A stretch of DNA of 34,614 nucleotides from a virus (IMGVR_UViG_3300027857_000044:1-34614); one strand, 5' to 3'. Shown: positions 7,362-16,287, numbered from the stretch's first letter. Numbers and translations: made by a program. The notes: a model not told the origin generated them from the letters alone.

Positions 7362-10322
7362 ATGCCACGCGGGTCGATTATCGGCGGTGCCAGGAACATC
7401 CCCGGCGGCGCCCGGCCCACCCCCGGCCCGCAGAACATCTACGCCGGCAACGTCTCACCGCTGCAGTCTCAGCTGGAGAGCGGCGGGGCCGGCTGGGCAC
7501 AGGCGTACCAGTCATACCTGCCGCGCTCGTCCAGGGACTTCACCGAGGGCGCCTTCGGGCCGCTGAGCCCGATCATCCCGACGCCGATCGACGCGCCGCC
7601 GCCCGGCTCAGAGTTCGCTGAGCCACGCACCCACGAGTACCAGGTCGGCTGGAACCTTCCGGTTGGCCAGCCTGGCACCGAGGGCATCAAGCTGGCGGAC
7701 TTCAACACCCTTCGCACCCTGGCGGACCTGTACTCGGTGGCCCGTGCGGCCATCCAGCTCCGCAAGGCGGAGATCCGCGGCATCGAGTGGGACGTGCTGC
7801 CCACCGTCGACGCGGCCAAGTCGATGCGCAACAGCCACGGCAAGATGAAGGACTTCGGCAGCCGCCGTGCGGAGGCCGTTCGCTTCTTCCGCCGGCCTGA
7901 CCCGGACTACTTCAGCTGGGACAGCTGGATCGACTCCGTCATGGAGGAGATCCTCGTCTTCGACGCGCTGTCGCTGCTCATGCGGCCGAAGTGGCTGAAG
8001 GGCCACGGCAAGGGCCTCCTTGGCAGTGACCTGGACAGCCTGAGCCTGATCAGCGGCCAGACCATCCGGCCACTGTTCGACCTCCACGGTGCCAGGCCGC
8101 GTCCGCCGGCCCCCGCGTACCAGCAGTATCTCTACGGCGTGCCTCGTTGTGACATCATGACGATGATCGACGAGCGCGACATCGAGAGTGGCAACCTGCG
8201 CGGCACGGAGATGGGCAAGTTCGACGTCGAGCAGCTGCTGTACCTGCCGATGGTGAACCGTCGCTGGACGCCGTACGGCTTCCCGCCCATCGAGCGTGCG
8301 CTGGTGCCGGTCATGTCCGGCCTGCAAAAGCAGGGCTTCCAGCTGGACTACTTCCGTGAGGGCACGGTCCCGGCCGTCTACATCTCCCCTGGTGGCGCCA
8401 ACGTCAACATGACGCCGAACCAGATCCGGGAGCTGCAGGACGCGCTGAACGCCATCGCGGGCGACCCGGCGTTCCACCACAAGATCATCGTTCTGCCGGC
8501 CGACTCGAAGGTGCACCCTCAGCGTCAGGCCGACCTGGCCGACGCCTTCGACGAGGTCGTCATGTCGCAGGTCTGCATGGCCTTCGACGTGCAGCCGATG
8601 GAGCTGGGCATCATGCCCAAGGTCTCCACCACGGTCACGCCGGGTGCCGCTCACCAGATGGGCAAGGCCACCCAGGGAATCCAGGAGCGCAAGGCGACCA
8701 AGCCGACGCTCATGTTCCTGGCGACGATCATGAACCGCATCCTCCAGGGCGTCTGTGGCCAGCCCGACATGCGGTTCGTCTTCGAGGGCCTGGAGGAGAA
8801 GGAGGACGAGGAGACCAAGACCAAGATGCTGGTCATGCAGGTCTCGTCTTCTCTCCGCTCCATCGACGAGGCCCGTCAGGAGCTGAACCTTCAGCCCTGG
8901 GGTCTCCCGGAGACCACCGACCCCGGCTGGGCCACGCCCGGCAACGGCTGGATTCCGCTGGCGCAGGCCGTTCAGGCTCACGCCACCGGCTCTCAGGTCG
9001 GTCCGGAGTTCGAGCTGCCGGCCGGCACCGCGCCGGCTCAGCAGACGGGTGCCATGACACCGCCGCCGGGCACCGCCCCAGCTGGTGGCGTCGCTGGCGC
9101 TCCCGCCAAGCCTGCCGCACCTGCGGCTGGGGCCGCGAAGCCGGCCGCCGGCGCGGCAAAGCCGGCGGCCAAGCCGGCGGCGAAGCCCGCCGCCAAGCCG
9201 GCCGCTGGCGCCCAAGCCAAGCCCAGCACTCCGGGTGAGTCCGCCGCCCAGGGAGCCACCGCCAAGAAGCCGGCCGCCAAGCCGGCCACCAAGGCGGAGG
9301 AGCCGACGATCGTTCGTCAGCTGGTTGACGTGGAGCGCACCAAGGCCATCCTCTCTGAGATGGACGCCCTCGGGCGCCATCTCAAGAAGGGTCGGCAGCT
9401 GGACAGCTGGGAGACCCGGCACATCACCCGGCTGGAGCTGGGGATGGTCAGCCACCAGCTGGCGCTCGGGCTCGACCCGGTGGAGGCGGTGAAGGCGGTC
9501 GCTCAGCGGCGTCTGGTCAACATGGATGGCCAGATCTACTGGGAGGACTACGTCCCGATCAGCAACGCCCAGGGCGGTGGCGGTCGGGTGCCGACGCCTC
9601 ACGATGAGGACGGCAAGGAGTACCAGAACCCGGTCGACCGTCCCTTCGATGATGGCCGTCTTCCTCCGGGTGGCAAGGCCGACTCCACGCCACCGCGCTG
9701 GGAGCCGAACCTGAACCACCCCGGTACCGGCAGCTCCACGCAGAAGAGCCACGAGTTCGGTCCAGGTGCGGCGGCGTATCAGCAGATGCTTCACAACTAC
9801 CCGCCGGACGCCATCTCCTGGATGCACGACGCGGAGTGGATGGGCCCCACCCACGTGCCATTGAGCAAGATCGACTTCGACTCGGTCCAGCACTGGGCGG
9901 CGCATCACCAGATGCACCGGGTTCAGCACTTCGCTGACGAGATCGCGGCCGGTCACGACGTCAAGCCGGCCATCGTGGTCAAGGGTGGCAACGACGACCG
10001 GTACAAGGTCGTCGATGGGCACCACCGCACCCTGGCCTACCAGCATCTCGGTCTGCCGGTTCAGGCCTACGTCGGCCTGGTCGGTGATGACGACCGTTGG
10101 ATGGAGACCCACAGCTCGCAGTTCCACCAGGGCGACGACCCTGAGAACAAGCGGCACAAGGTCACCCAGGAGTCGGTTGACTACCGGGAGTCCAGCGTTC
10201 CCGGCAAGAGCTGCGCCACGTGTTCCATGTTCAGGGCACCCCACGGGTGCACCCTGGTCAAGGGCACCATCTACAGCGATGACGTCTGTGATGAGTGGTA
10301 CCCAGCGAAGGAGAACGGCTGA
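7362..10322 (+). CDS. Portal protein fused to ParB-like domain and Cys4 C-terminus
   Basis: 986 residues, about twice the usual portal length. Residues 1 to about 560 are the portal, the dodecameric gateway for DNA in the capsid vertex; typical segments are TLRTLADLYSVARAAIQLRKAEIRGIEWDV (split near residues 113-143) and the KQGFQLDYFREGTVP region. Residues about 580-650 are an Ala/Pro/Lys-rich linker. A helical part follows, then residues about 832-900 form a ParB/sulfiredoxin-like fold with the motif VVDGHHRTLAY (DGHHR at 885-889). Residues 939-986 form a C4 cluster (C951, C954, C963, C976) of the type often ending phage portal or protease proteins, with pattern CxxC...C...CDxW. It is the first gene after a 36-base gap with an AAGGGGG ribosome site. 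Confidence 0.9.
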   Translation: MPRGSIIGGARNIPGGARPTPGPQNIYAGNVSPLQSQLESGGAGWAQAYQSYLPRSSRDFTEGAFGPLSPIIPTPIDAPPPGSEFAEPRTHEYQVGWNLPVGQPGTEGIKLADFNTLRTLADLYSVARAAIQLRKAEIRGIEWDVLPTVDAAKSMRNSHGKMKDFGSRRAEAVRFFRRPDPDYFSWDSWIDSVMEEILVFDALSLLMRPKWLKGHGKGLLGSDLDSLSLISGQTIRPLFDLHGARPRPPAPAYQQYLYGVPRCDIMTMIDERDIESGNLRGTEMGKFDVEQLLYLPMVNRRWTPYGFPPIERALVPVMSGLQKQGFQLDYFREGTVPAVYISPGGANVNMTPNQIRELQDALNAIAGDPAFHHKIIVLPADSKVHPQRQADLADAFDEVVMSQVCMAFDVQPMELGIMPKVSTTVTPGAAHQMGKATQGIQERKATKPTLMFLATIMNRILQGVCGQPDMRFVFEGLEEKEDEETKTKMLVMQVSSSLRSIDEARQELNLQPWGLPETTDPGWATPGNGWIPLAQAVQAHATGSQVGPEFELPAGTAPAQQTGAMTPPPGTAPAGGVAGAPAKPAAPAAGAAKPAAGAAKPAAKPAAKPAAKPAAGAQAKPSTPGESAAQGATAKKPAAKPATKAEEPTIVRQLVDVERTKAILSEMDALGRHLKKGRQLDSWETRHITRLELGMVSHQLALGLDPVEAVKAVAQRRLVNMDGQIYWEDYVPISNAQGGGGRVPTPHDEDGKEYQNPVDRPFDDGRLPPGGKADSTPPRWEPNLNHPGTGSSTQKSHEFGPGAAAYQQMLHNYPPDAISWMHDAEWMGPTHVPLSKIDFDSVQHWAAHHQMHRVQHFADEIAAGHDVKPAIVVKGGNDDRYKVVDGHHRTLAYQHLGLPVQAYVGLVGDDDRWMETHSSQFHQGDDPENKRHKVTQESVDYRESSVPGKSCATCSMFRAPHGCTLVKGTIYSDDVCDEWYPAKENG
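9104..9306 (+). repeat. Low-complexity Ala/Pro/Lys-rich linker repeat within the portal gene
   Basis: The DNA repeats variants of GCC AAG CCG GCC, encoding repeated AAKPA/AKPAA units (about residues 582-648). The protein stretch is basic, proline-rich and resembles histone H1 tails, so it is probably a flexible tether that might contact DNA. Such repeats are prone to length change by recombination or slippage. Confidence 0.8.
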
Positions 10323-10528
10323 TGTCCAACAACGTCGAGCACGACCTTCTCGTCACCATCGAGCGGGCGCTGAACGCGCTCAGTCGCCACGGCGCCCGCC
10401 CGATCGTCAAGTACGGTGCCGTCATGACCGACCACGGCTACGTCCTGCCGAACCAGGACGGTACCTGGGAGGCCAAGCTGAAGCTGAGCGGCGGGCCGGC
10501 CGTCGCCACTGAACTGGGGACCACGTGA
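10322..10528 (+). CDS. Small hypothetical protein between portal and protease
   Basis: 68 residues. The ATG at 10322 shares a base with the portal stop (TGATG), so translation is coupled. The sequence starts with a helix (EHDLLVTIERALNALSRHG) and continues as beta-like strands (GYVLPNQDGTWEAKLKLSG). No Cys pairs or membrane segment. I do not recognise it; position suggests a head-assembly accessory. Confidence 0.6.
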   Translation: MSNNVEHDLLVTIERALNALSRHGARPIVKYGAVMTDHGYVLPNQDGTWEAKLKLSGGPAVATELGTT

Positions 10529-10734
10529 ACACCTACAGCGTCACGTACTACATCCCTGGCACTCAGACCACCGCCCCCACGCCGGTGACCACCACCGTCC
10601 AGGCGGCGGAGGTTCTACGGCAGGACGGCTTCCTGATCTTCATCGACGCCACCCCGAACCAAGACCAGATGCTCGTGGTGCCCGTCGCCCTGAACCCGGT
10701 GGTAACCCTGACCACCCTGGGATCTACTTCATAG
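10525..10734 (+). CDS. Small beta-rich hypothetical protein
   Basis: 69 residues starting at GTG 10525, which overlaps the preceding stop by 4 bases. It is mainly beta (NTYSVTYYIPGTQ, TTTVQAAEVLRQDGFLIFID, LVVPVALNPVVTLTTL) and could be a small capsid accessory. Its last 11 bases overlap the 3' end of the oppositely directed HNH gene, so the two genes converge with overlapping stops. Confidence 0.55.
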   Translation: MNTYSVTYYIPGTQTTAPTPVTTTVQAAEVLRQDGFLIFIDATPNQDQMLVVPVALNPVVTLTTLGSTS

Positions 10735-11251
10735 CTCTCAGATACTCAATGGCCGCTTGAAGTCTCGTCACGTCATCTCGAAACATACCGAGAGCGGCGT
10801 TGCAACTGAAGCAAAGCAATCCTCGAACCGCGCCAGTCGAGTGATCGTGGTCAACAGAGAGTCGCACGCCAGATGGCCCAGATGTTGTCGCTATCTTGCA
10901 TATGGCGCATGTTCCACCTTGACGATCAAGCATCTCAAGGTACTCCACACCAGTGATCCCGTAGTGAGACACCGCCTTGTGCAGCATCTTCTCTCGACTA
11001 GGTGCCCTGCACTCCTTGCAGTGACTCACATAATGACCTGGTCGCTTGGTCCGTTTGTTAAAGGCGGATACCGGCAGCTCCCTGGCGCACTTACTGCACA
11101 CCTTGTGCGTGGCGTCGGGGTCGATGCCATAGCGACGAGGTTGATGCTCGGGATCTCCATACCTGTACCAACGCTTGTAGTGCATGTCACACATGCCAGC
11201 CACATCTGCGTTACCCTGGCAATCAGTGATCTTGCATTCAGGATTGGTCAC
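10724..11251 (-). CDS. HNH endonuclease, endonuclease VII-like (selfish/homing type)
   Basis: 175 residues from GTG at 11251, chosen because GGAG lies 5 bases upstream on this strand; a TTG at 11278 is an alternative. It has an N-terminal Cys/His zinc-binding segment (CKITDCQG...GMCDMHYKRWYRYGDPE), then CSKC...CKEC, then the catalytic core CAICK...LSVDHDHSTGAVRGLLCFSCNAALG typical of recombination endonuclease VII-family HNH enzymes (DHDH and two Cys pairs binding zinc). It is the only gene on the minus strand. The patch is roughly 50% GC (53% at 10741-10800, 47% at 11221-11280 by hand count) against 73% at 11581-11640, which indicates recent acquisition. Homing activity is inferred. Confidence 0.9.
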   Translation of the reverse strand: MTNPECKITDCQGNADVAGMCDMHYKRWYRYGDPEHQPRRYGIDPDATHKVCSKCARELPVSAFNKRTKRPGHYVSHCKECRAPSREKMLHKAVSHYGITGVEYLEMLDRQGGTCAICKIATTSGPSGVRLSVDHDHSTGAVRGLLCFSCNAALGMFRDDVTRLQAAIEYLRAMK

Positions 11252-11351
11252 GCGGTCTCCATCAGAGGCTGTTACCAATTGAGAACAGGGTACCAGACAC
11301 TGGCACGACCGGCCAACACAGCCCGTGCTACGAAAAAGACAATGGAGCTAT
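11252..11351. other. Non-coding gap between the HNH gene and the protease gene
   Basis: About 100 bases with relatively low GC at the HNH end. The only supported element is the GGAG Shine-Dalgarno at 11344-11347 for the downstream protease. No intrinsic terminator, tRNA or clear intron boundary can be seen. It probably marks the edge of the inserted endonuclease segment. Confidence 0.4.
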
Positions 11352-14300
11352 ATGGCTGCGACGCTTGGCGCACCTGCGTCCGTGGACAGCGGGCTTGTGC
11401 ACATGAGCTTCCCCATCGAGAAGACCGAGACCACAGCCGATGGTGACCTGATCGTCTACGGCAAGGCCACCGACGGCTCTGTGGACTCCGACGAGCAGAT
11501 CGTCGACCCCACGTTCTCCGGCAAGGCGATCCAGGAGTGGCTCGCCACCGGCGGCAACGTCCGCGTCCAGCACAACGCTCAGCGTGACCCGGCTGGCGTC
11601 GGCATCGAGGCCAACACCGGCCCCGACGGTGAGACCTGGGTCAAGTCCCTGGTCGTGGAGCCGGGTGCCAAGACCCTGGTCAAGGCCGGCGCGCTGCGTG
11701 CCTACTCCGTGGGCATCGCTCGACCGAAGATCGTCCGCGACAACGTGGCCAGGGGTGGCCGCATCGTCGACGGCATCATCGTCGAGATCAGCCTGGTCGA
11801 CCGGCCAGCCAACAAGAACTGCGGCATCCAGTTGGTGAAGTCCGCGAGCGACGGCACCCCGGAGCTCAGCGGCAAGGTCACCTTCCACGAGAGCCTTGTG
11901 GAGAGCAAGAGCGCGGGCCTGATCGACATGGACGAGCTGGCTCGTCGGGTCGTGGAGAAGAACGCTCAGACCACCATCACCAAGACCGTCGGCAAGACCG
12001 GCAACGCCTTCAGCCCGGCCGACCTGGCCAAGCTCCTGGAGCACCGCGAGGCCGCCGAGAAGCGCCAGATGGACCCGAACGTCGGCGGTGGGGTGGATCG
12101 GGACAAGATCCCGGCCGCTGACTTCGCTGGCCGTGACCGCAGCTTCCCGATCGTGACGCCGGGTGACGTCAGTGACGCCGCCAGCTCGATCGGCCGCGCG
12201 GGCAGCAGCAACTACAGCTCCGACGAGCTGCGTCGCCGCATCACCAGCATCGCTCGTCGCAAGGGCCCGTCCTTCGTGTCGGAGCTTCCCGAGTCCTGGA
12301 AGGCGGATCTCGCCATGGAGCTGATCGCCAAGGGCGACGTCAGCCCGGATGACGACATGGACGAGGCCGACGAGGGCGACGCTCCCGAGAAGCCGGCCAA
12401 GAAGGCTGGCAAGCCGGCCTTCAGCGGCGCCGCCAAGCCGTTCGGCTCCAAGGACGGCGAGGACGACGAGAAGGACGGCGACGCGAAGGACGCCAAGAAG
12501 GCGTTCGACGACAGCGAGGACGAGCACGTCCCCAAGGACGACGAGGCCAAGCCGGACACCACCAAGTCTGGTGGCAAGACCTGCCCCGGCTGCAAGGCCG
12601 GCTACGACGCGGACTCCAAGCTCCGTCGCTGCACCGAGTGCAACCGCAAGCTGCCGATGGCTCCCAAGAGCGGCAAGGCTGAGGTCGAGAAGAAGGCCAA
12701 GGTCATGTGCGCCGGCTGCGGTGCCAACGTGGACGCGAAGCACAGCTTCTGCCCGGAGTGCGGCAAGAGCCTCTCCGGTGCCAAGCCGTCCACCATGAAG
12801 AACCACAAGTTCACCTGTCTGACCTGCGGCAACGAGCCGCTGGACAAGGGTGAGAAGTTCTGCCCCAAGTGTGGCACTCAGAACCCGGGATACCTTCCGA
12901 TGGCCGATGCGCAGCTGAAGATCGAGAAGGGCAAGCCGGTTCCCGGTGCTGGCGTCGTCGGCGCTGGTGCCTCTGACATCGAGCCGGTGCCCGCCCACCG
13001 TGAGCCGGACGGCGAGGCGATCGAAGAGTTCGAGCACAGCGCTGGTCTTCCGACCGTTCCGGACGCCAGCGTCAAGACCGTCGACTCGGCTGAGTTCGAG
13101 GCGGTCAGGGCTGAGGCGTTCAAGAGCATCGGCGTCGCCTACGAGGTGGGTGCGCTCCACGACGCGCTCTGCTCCGCCTTCTGCCCGGGTGACGTCGTCA
13201 AGACCCACCCGAGCTACCGCCTGGAGAACCTGGACGTCAACGTCTGGGCTCAGGAGGCGCTGAAGGCCGCCGCGACCGCCCCGCTCGAGGAGGCCGGCAA
13301 GGCCACCCAGATCTGGCAGCACGCGGAGACCATCAAGTCCAGCGAGCCGGGCATGATCTCGGACATCCGTCAGGAGCTCCACAAGGAGTACACGGACGGC
13401 GCCAAGGGTCCGGGCTCCTTCCCGACGCCGACGGAGATCAACCCGACCAGCTACCGCCGTGGGCTGCTCACCGGTGATCACGCCGCGCCGTCGCCGGGCC
13501 ACGACGGCCCGAACACGCACGCGGTGCCGACCAGTCACATCTGCGCGGATGACTTCACCCGTGGCCCGCTGACGGCCGGCCAGGCCGCCGACAGCCCGTC
13601 CAACAAGGGTCAGGACATCGTTGCCGCGCCGTCGGTTCCCGGCGAGCCGACCAGGGTGTACTACACCACCGGCATGCGGGACAAGGCCAAGTCGGCGATG
13701 GCGGCCATGCACGACCACATCGCCCAGACGTTCCCGGACCTGTGCCCGAACGTCAACAACGTGAACCACGACGGTGCGGCCTCCAGCCGTCCGGTCCCGG
13801 TTCCGGTGCACGGTGCGCTGAAGTCTGAGACCGTCGAGGTGGAGGTCAAGGCCGCTGAGCCGGTCGCCACCGACACCACCATGGCCGAGGCGGCGAAGGC
13901 GGCCAAGAAGGCGCTCAAGAGCCTGAACCAGGCGCGTAAGTCTCTGGGTCTCGCTCCGTTCACCACTGACGTTCTCGTCGACGGGCAGTCGCTCGACGCG
14001 GCCGTCCAGAAGGCCGCGGCGGTGCCGCAGGTCCAGAAGGACGAGACGCTGACGATGCTCACCGGCCTTCAGCAGCAGCTGGACGCCATCTGCAAGCGTC
14101 TCGACGACCAGAACACCGTCACCACCAAGCTTCAGGCGGATGTCGAGCAGCTCGGCAACCTGCCTGACCCCGCGGTCGCCGCCTGGAAGGGCGCGGCCGT
14201 CACGTCTAACCCCAGCACCGACAACATCCACAAGACGGCCGGCCTCCCGGTGGGAGCCGCAACCGTTGCTGAGGCCGCGGAGCGGCAGAAGCTCGCGATG

Positions 14301-14399
14301 ATCAGTGCCCTCCAGATGCAGATCCGGAACAGCTCGGACCCGGCTGAGCGTGAGGCTTGCTGGAACCAGCTCGTCAAGATGACCGGCTACGCGGTCTAA
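11352..14399 (+). CDS. Capsid maturation protease fused to three zinc ribbons and a scaffold-like C-terminus
   Basis: 1015 residues. The first about 190 residues are an HK97-type (S78) prohead protease: catalytic-like H74 in NVRVQHNAQ and S119 in RAYSVGI, followed by GIIVEISLVDRPAN. A segment with DFAGRDRSFPIVTPGDVSDA (about 255-275) is common downstream of such proteases. An acidic/Lys-rich stretch leads to three CxxC...CxxC ribbons (C411/414/427/430; C453/456/467/470; C489/492/504/507). The rest contains helices, an EALKAAATAP region and a coiled-coil-like end (LQQQLDAICKRLDDQNTVTTKLQADVEQL) that could act as scaffold. ATG 11352 has GGAG 4 bases upstream; an in-frame GTG at 11325 and ATG at 11403 are alternatives. 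Confidence 0.85.
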   Translation: MAATLGAPASVDSGLVHMSFPIEKTETTADGDLIVYGKATDGSVDSDEQIVDPTFSGKAIQEWLATGGNVRVQHNAQRDPAGVGIEANTGPDGETWVKSLVVEPGAKTLVKAGALRAYSVGIARPKIVRDNVARGGRIVDGIIVEISLVDRPANKNCGIQLVKSASDGTPELSGKVTFHESLVESKSAGLIDMDELARRVVEKNAQTTITKTVGKTGNAFSPADLAKLLEHREAAEKRQMDPNVGGGVDRDKIPAADFAGRDRSFPIVTPGDVSDAASSIGRAGSSNYSSDELRRRITSIARRKGPSFVSELPESWKADLAMELIAKGDVSPDDDMDEADEGDAPEKPAKKAGKPAFSGAAKPFGSKDGEDDEKDGDAKDAKKAFDDSEDEHVPKDDEAKPDTTKSGGKTCPGCKAGYDADSKLRRCTECNRKLPMAPKSGKAEVEKKAKVMCAGCGANVDAKHSFCPECGKSLSGAKPSTMKNHKFTCLTCGNEPLDKGEKFCPKCGTQNPGYLPMADAQLKIEKGKPVPGAGVVGAGASDIEPVPAHREPDGEAIEEFEHSAGLPTVPDASVKTVDSAEFEAVRAEAFKSIGVAYEVGALHDALCSAFCPGDVVKTHPSYRLENLDVNVWAQEALKAAATAPLEEAGKATQIWQHAETIKSSEPGMISDIRQELHKEYTDGAKGPGSFPTPTEINPTSYRRGLLTGDHAAPSPGHDGPNTHAVPTSHICADDFTRGPLTAGQAADSPSNKGQDIVAAPSVPGEPTRVYYTTGMRDKAKSAMAAMHDHIAQTFPDLCPNVNNVNHDGAASSRPVPVPVHGALKSETVEVEVKAAEPVATDTTMAEAAKAAKKALKSLNQARKSLGLAPFTTDVLVDGQSLDAAVQKAAAVPQVQKDETLTMLTGLQQQLDAICKRLDDQNTVTTKLQADVEQLGNLPDPAVAAWKGAAVTSNPSTDNIHKTAGLPVGAATVAEAAERQKLAMISALQMQIRNSSDPAEREACWNQLVKMTGYAV

Positions 14400-14428
14400 C
14401 GCTCGCCAACTACCTCAGGAAGGCCATC

Positions 14429-16255
14429 ATGGCTGACATTCTCGGCTCCGAGGTCGCCCCGACCGCAGAGTCTCCGCTGAAGGACGCGGCCGCATCCGCG
14501 AACCGTTACAAGAGCACCGGCGACATGCTCTCTGCGCGCATGCCGTTCATGGTCAAGGGCGCCGGCTACGCCGGCACCGGCAACACGCCGCTCTCGGACC
14601 AGATGCAGATCACGACCAAGGCCCACCAGGCCACCCTGGACCTCCGCACGGAGACCCACCGTGGCTACGCGGACCGCGCCAGCGTCGTGAAGAGCCTCAA
14701 CCCGTCGTTCCTGGACAACTTCGGCTACCTCAAGGCCGCGCTGTCCATGCCGACCCTGGGTGAGCAGATCTCGCAGGTCTTTGGTGGCGCGGCCGCCCCT
14801 GACCTGGCCCGTAGCTTCACCGCCGGCAACCTGGGCATCGGCACCGTCAGCGGTCTCGTGCCGTTCGACCTGCTGGCGCCGTCCCGGCTGATCTACCCGA
14901 TGTACACGGTGTTCCGCAACAAGCTGCCGCGTCCGGCCGGCCAGGGCACCAGCCGCATCGAGCGCGTGTTCACCGGCATCTCCGGCACCCAGACGGGTGG
15001 TCAGAGCGTCCTGGACATCGCGATCAGCGAGCTCGTCCAGAACAACGGCTCTCTGTCCAGCTCCACCTGGCCGCTGAACATCCCGGGCACCGGCTCTCAG
15101 ACCGAGGTCCAGCTCAACGTCCCGTACCGCTTCTTCGGCCTCACCGAGTCCCTGAGCTGGCTGGCTCAGTTCGCGGGCCAGGGCTTCGAGGACATCTCCG
15201 CGCTCGCCAACCTCATCCTCCTCCAGGAGATGATGCTGGGCGAGGAGTACATGATGATCGCGGGCACCAGCACCACGCTGGCCGCGCCGACCGTCGTGTC
15301 GCTCACCGCGCGCACCGCCGGTTCCAACGAGACCACGGTTGGCGCCAACGCCAACTTCACCGTCTTCGTCACCGCGACGAACTACTACGGTGAGACCGTC
15401 TCGGTCCAGAGCTCCACCATCGCCACCTCCTCTGGCCAGGTCGTCGACCTCGTCATCGGCCCCTCCGCCGGTGCGCTGTCGTACAACGTGTACGTCAGCA
15501 CCAACGGCTCCCCGGCCGTCGCGAACGCCTTCCGTGTCGCGACCGGCGTCGGTGGCGTCAAGTTCACCGTCCAGGGCACCCTCCCGGGCTCCGGTGCGAC
15601 CCCGCCGACCACGGACACCTCCACGGGTAAGAACACCCGCATGGAGGGCATCATCCCGACCCTGGCCGGCAAGTCCGCCTCGGGCGGCATCTACCCGTCC
15701 GGGTGGCAGGGTGGCTACTACAACGGCGCCGTCGGCACCCACCTCAGCTACAACGTGATCTACACCGCGCTGCAGCAGCTGTGGGACGGCAACACCGGCT
15801 CCAACAACCCGGGTGCGTTCCGCGCCGACCCGGCTGAGATCGTCGGTGAGGGTGGCGACATCATGCGCCTCTCCAACGACGTCATCAGCCAGGGTGCGGC
15901 CACGAACTACCGCCTGTTCCTGGACCAGAGCGAGGTCCCCGGCGTTCGCGTCGGTGCCGCGGTCTCCGAGTTCCAGAACCCGATCACCCGCTCCGTCCTG
16001 AAGATGGTCGTCCACCCGTGGCTGACCCAGGGTACCGCGGCTCTGATGACCTACCAGCTCCCGCAGACGTGGTCCAACGTGGCCAACGCCTGGGAGATGA
16101 CCACGGTCCAGGACTACGTGTCCATCGCGTGGCCGGTCATCGACGCGACCTTCCGGTACTCCATCTTCCTGTACGGCGCCATGGTTGCTCACGCGCCGCA
16201 GTACAGCGGCCTGCTCCAGGGCCTCCAGGTCTCGGACACCACGCCGTTCAGCTAA
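14429..16255 (+). CDS. Major capsid protein with inserted beta domain
   Basis: 608 residues, starting at the ATG preceded by AGGAAGG (14417-14423). It follows protease/scaffold and precedes small capsid proteins, the expected position for the major shell protein, presumed HK97 fold. The N-terminal helix-rich part and the C-terminal part (FRADPAEIVGEGGDIMRLSNDVIS, then SVLKMVVHPWLTQGTAALMTYQLPQTW) are the shell core. Residues about 285-395 form an extra beta domain (PTVVSLTARTAGSNETTVG through GALSYNVYVSTNG) like a fibronectin/Ig fold, which would project from the capsid. A strong hairpin follows the stop. Conservation of the exact insertion boundary is not testable here. Confidence 0.88.
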   Translation: MADILGSEVAPTAESPLKDAAASANRYKSTGDMLSARMPFMVKGAGYAGTGNTPLSDQMQITTKAHQATLDLRTETHRGYADRASVVKSLNPSFLDNFGYLKAALSMPTLGEQISQVFGGAAAPDLARSFTAGNLGIGTVSGLVPFDLLAPSRLIYPMYTVFRNKLPRPAGQGTSRIERVFTGISGTQTGGQSVLDIAISELVQNNGSLSSSTWPLNIPGTGSQTEVQLNVPYRFFGLTESLSWLAQFAGQGFEDISALANLILLQEMMLGEEYMMIAGTSTTLAAPTVVSLTARTAGSNETTVGANANFTVFVTATNYYGETVSVQSSTIATSSGQVVDLVIGPSAGALSYNVYVSTNGSPAVANAFRVATGVGGVKFTVQGTLPGSGATPPTTDTSTGKNTRMEGIIPTLAGKSASGGIYPSGWQGGYYNGAVGTHLSYNVIYTALQQLWDGNTGSNNPGAFRADPAEIVGEGGDIMRLSNDVISQGAATNYRLFLDQSEVPGVRVGAAVSEFQNPITRSVLKMVVHPWLTQGTAALMTYQLPQTWSNVANAWEMTTVQDYVSIAWPVIDATFRYSIFLYGAMVAHAPQYSGLLQGLQVSDTTPFS

Positions 16256-16261
16256 TCGACA

Positions 16262-16287
16262 GCGGCCCCTCCGCCTGGAGGGGCCGC
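16262..16287 (+). promoter_or_regulatory. Strong hairpin after the major capsid gene
   Basis: Perfect 11-bp arms, GCGGCCCCTCC and GGAGGGGCCGC, with a 4-base loop GCCT. No T-tract follows (CGTACCGAAAGG), so it is not a standard intrinsic terminator. It may stabilise or process the abundant capsid mRNA, or cause partial termination. Confidence 0.8.

Noticed and set aside
7608-10244. Long open frame on the minus strand over the portal gene (878 codons)
   Set aside because: It is a mirror of the GC-rich codon pattern of the real portal gene, with Leu/Val/Arg/Gly-biased composition and no motifs; the same holds for 11328-14231, 14396-16684, 23404-26082 and 29210-30868.
10735-11351. Group I or II intron carrying the HNH gene
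   Set aside because: The HNH gene is on the opposite strand to its flanks and sits between two genes, not within one; no intron boundary or core motif was seen.
10757-11446. Plus-strand open frame of 229 codons across the HNH gene
   Set aside because: It opposes a well-supported endonuclease gene with its DHDH and Cys motifs and shows no recognisable protein features.
16262-16287. Hairpin as a standard intrinsic terminator
   Set aside because: No run of T follows the stem, and the next structural gene starts only 22 bases later.
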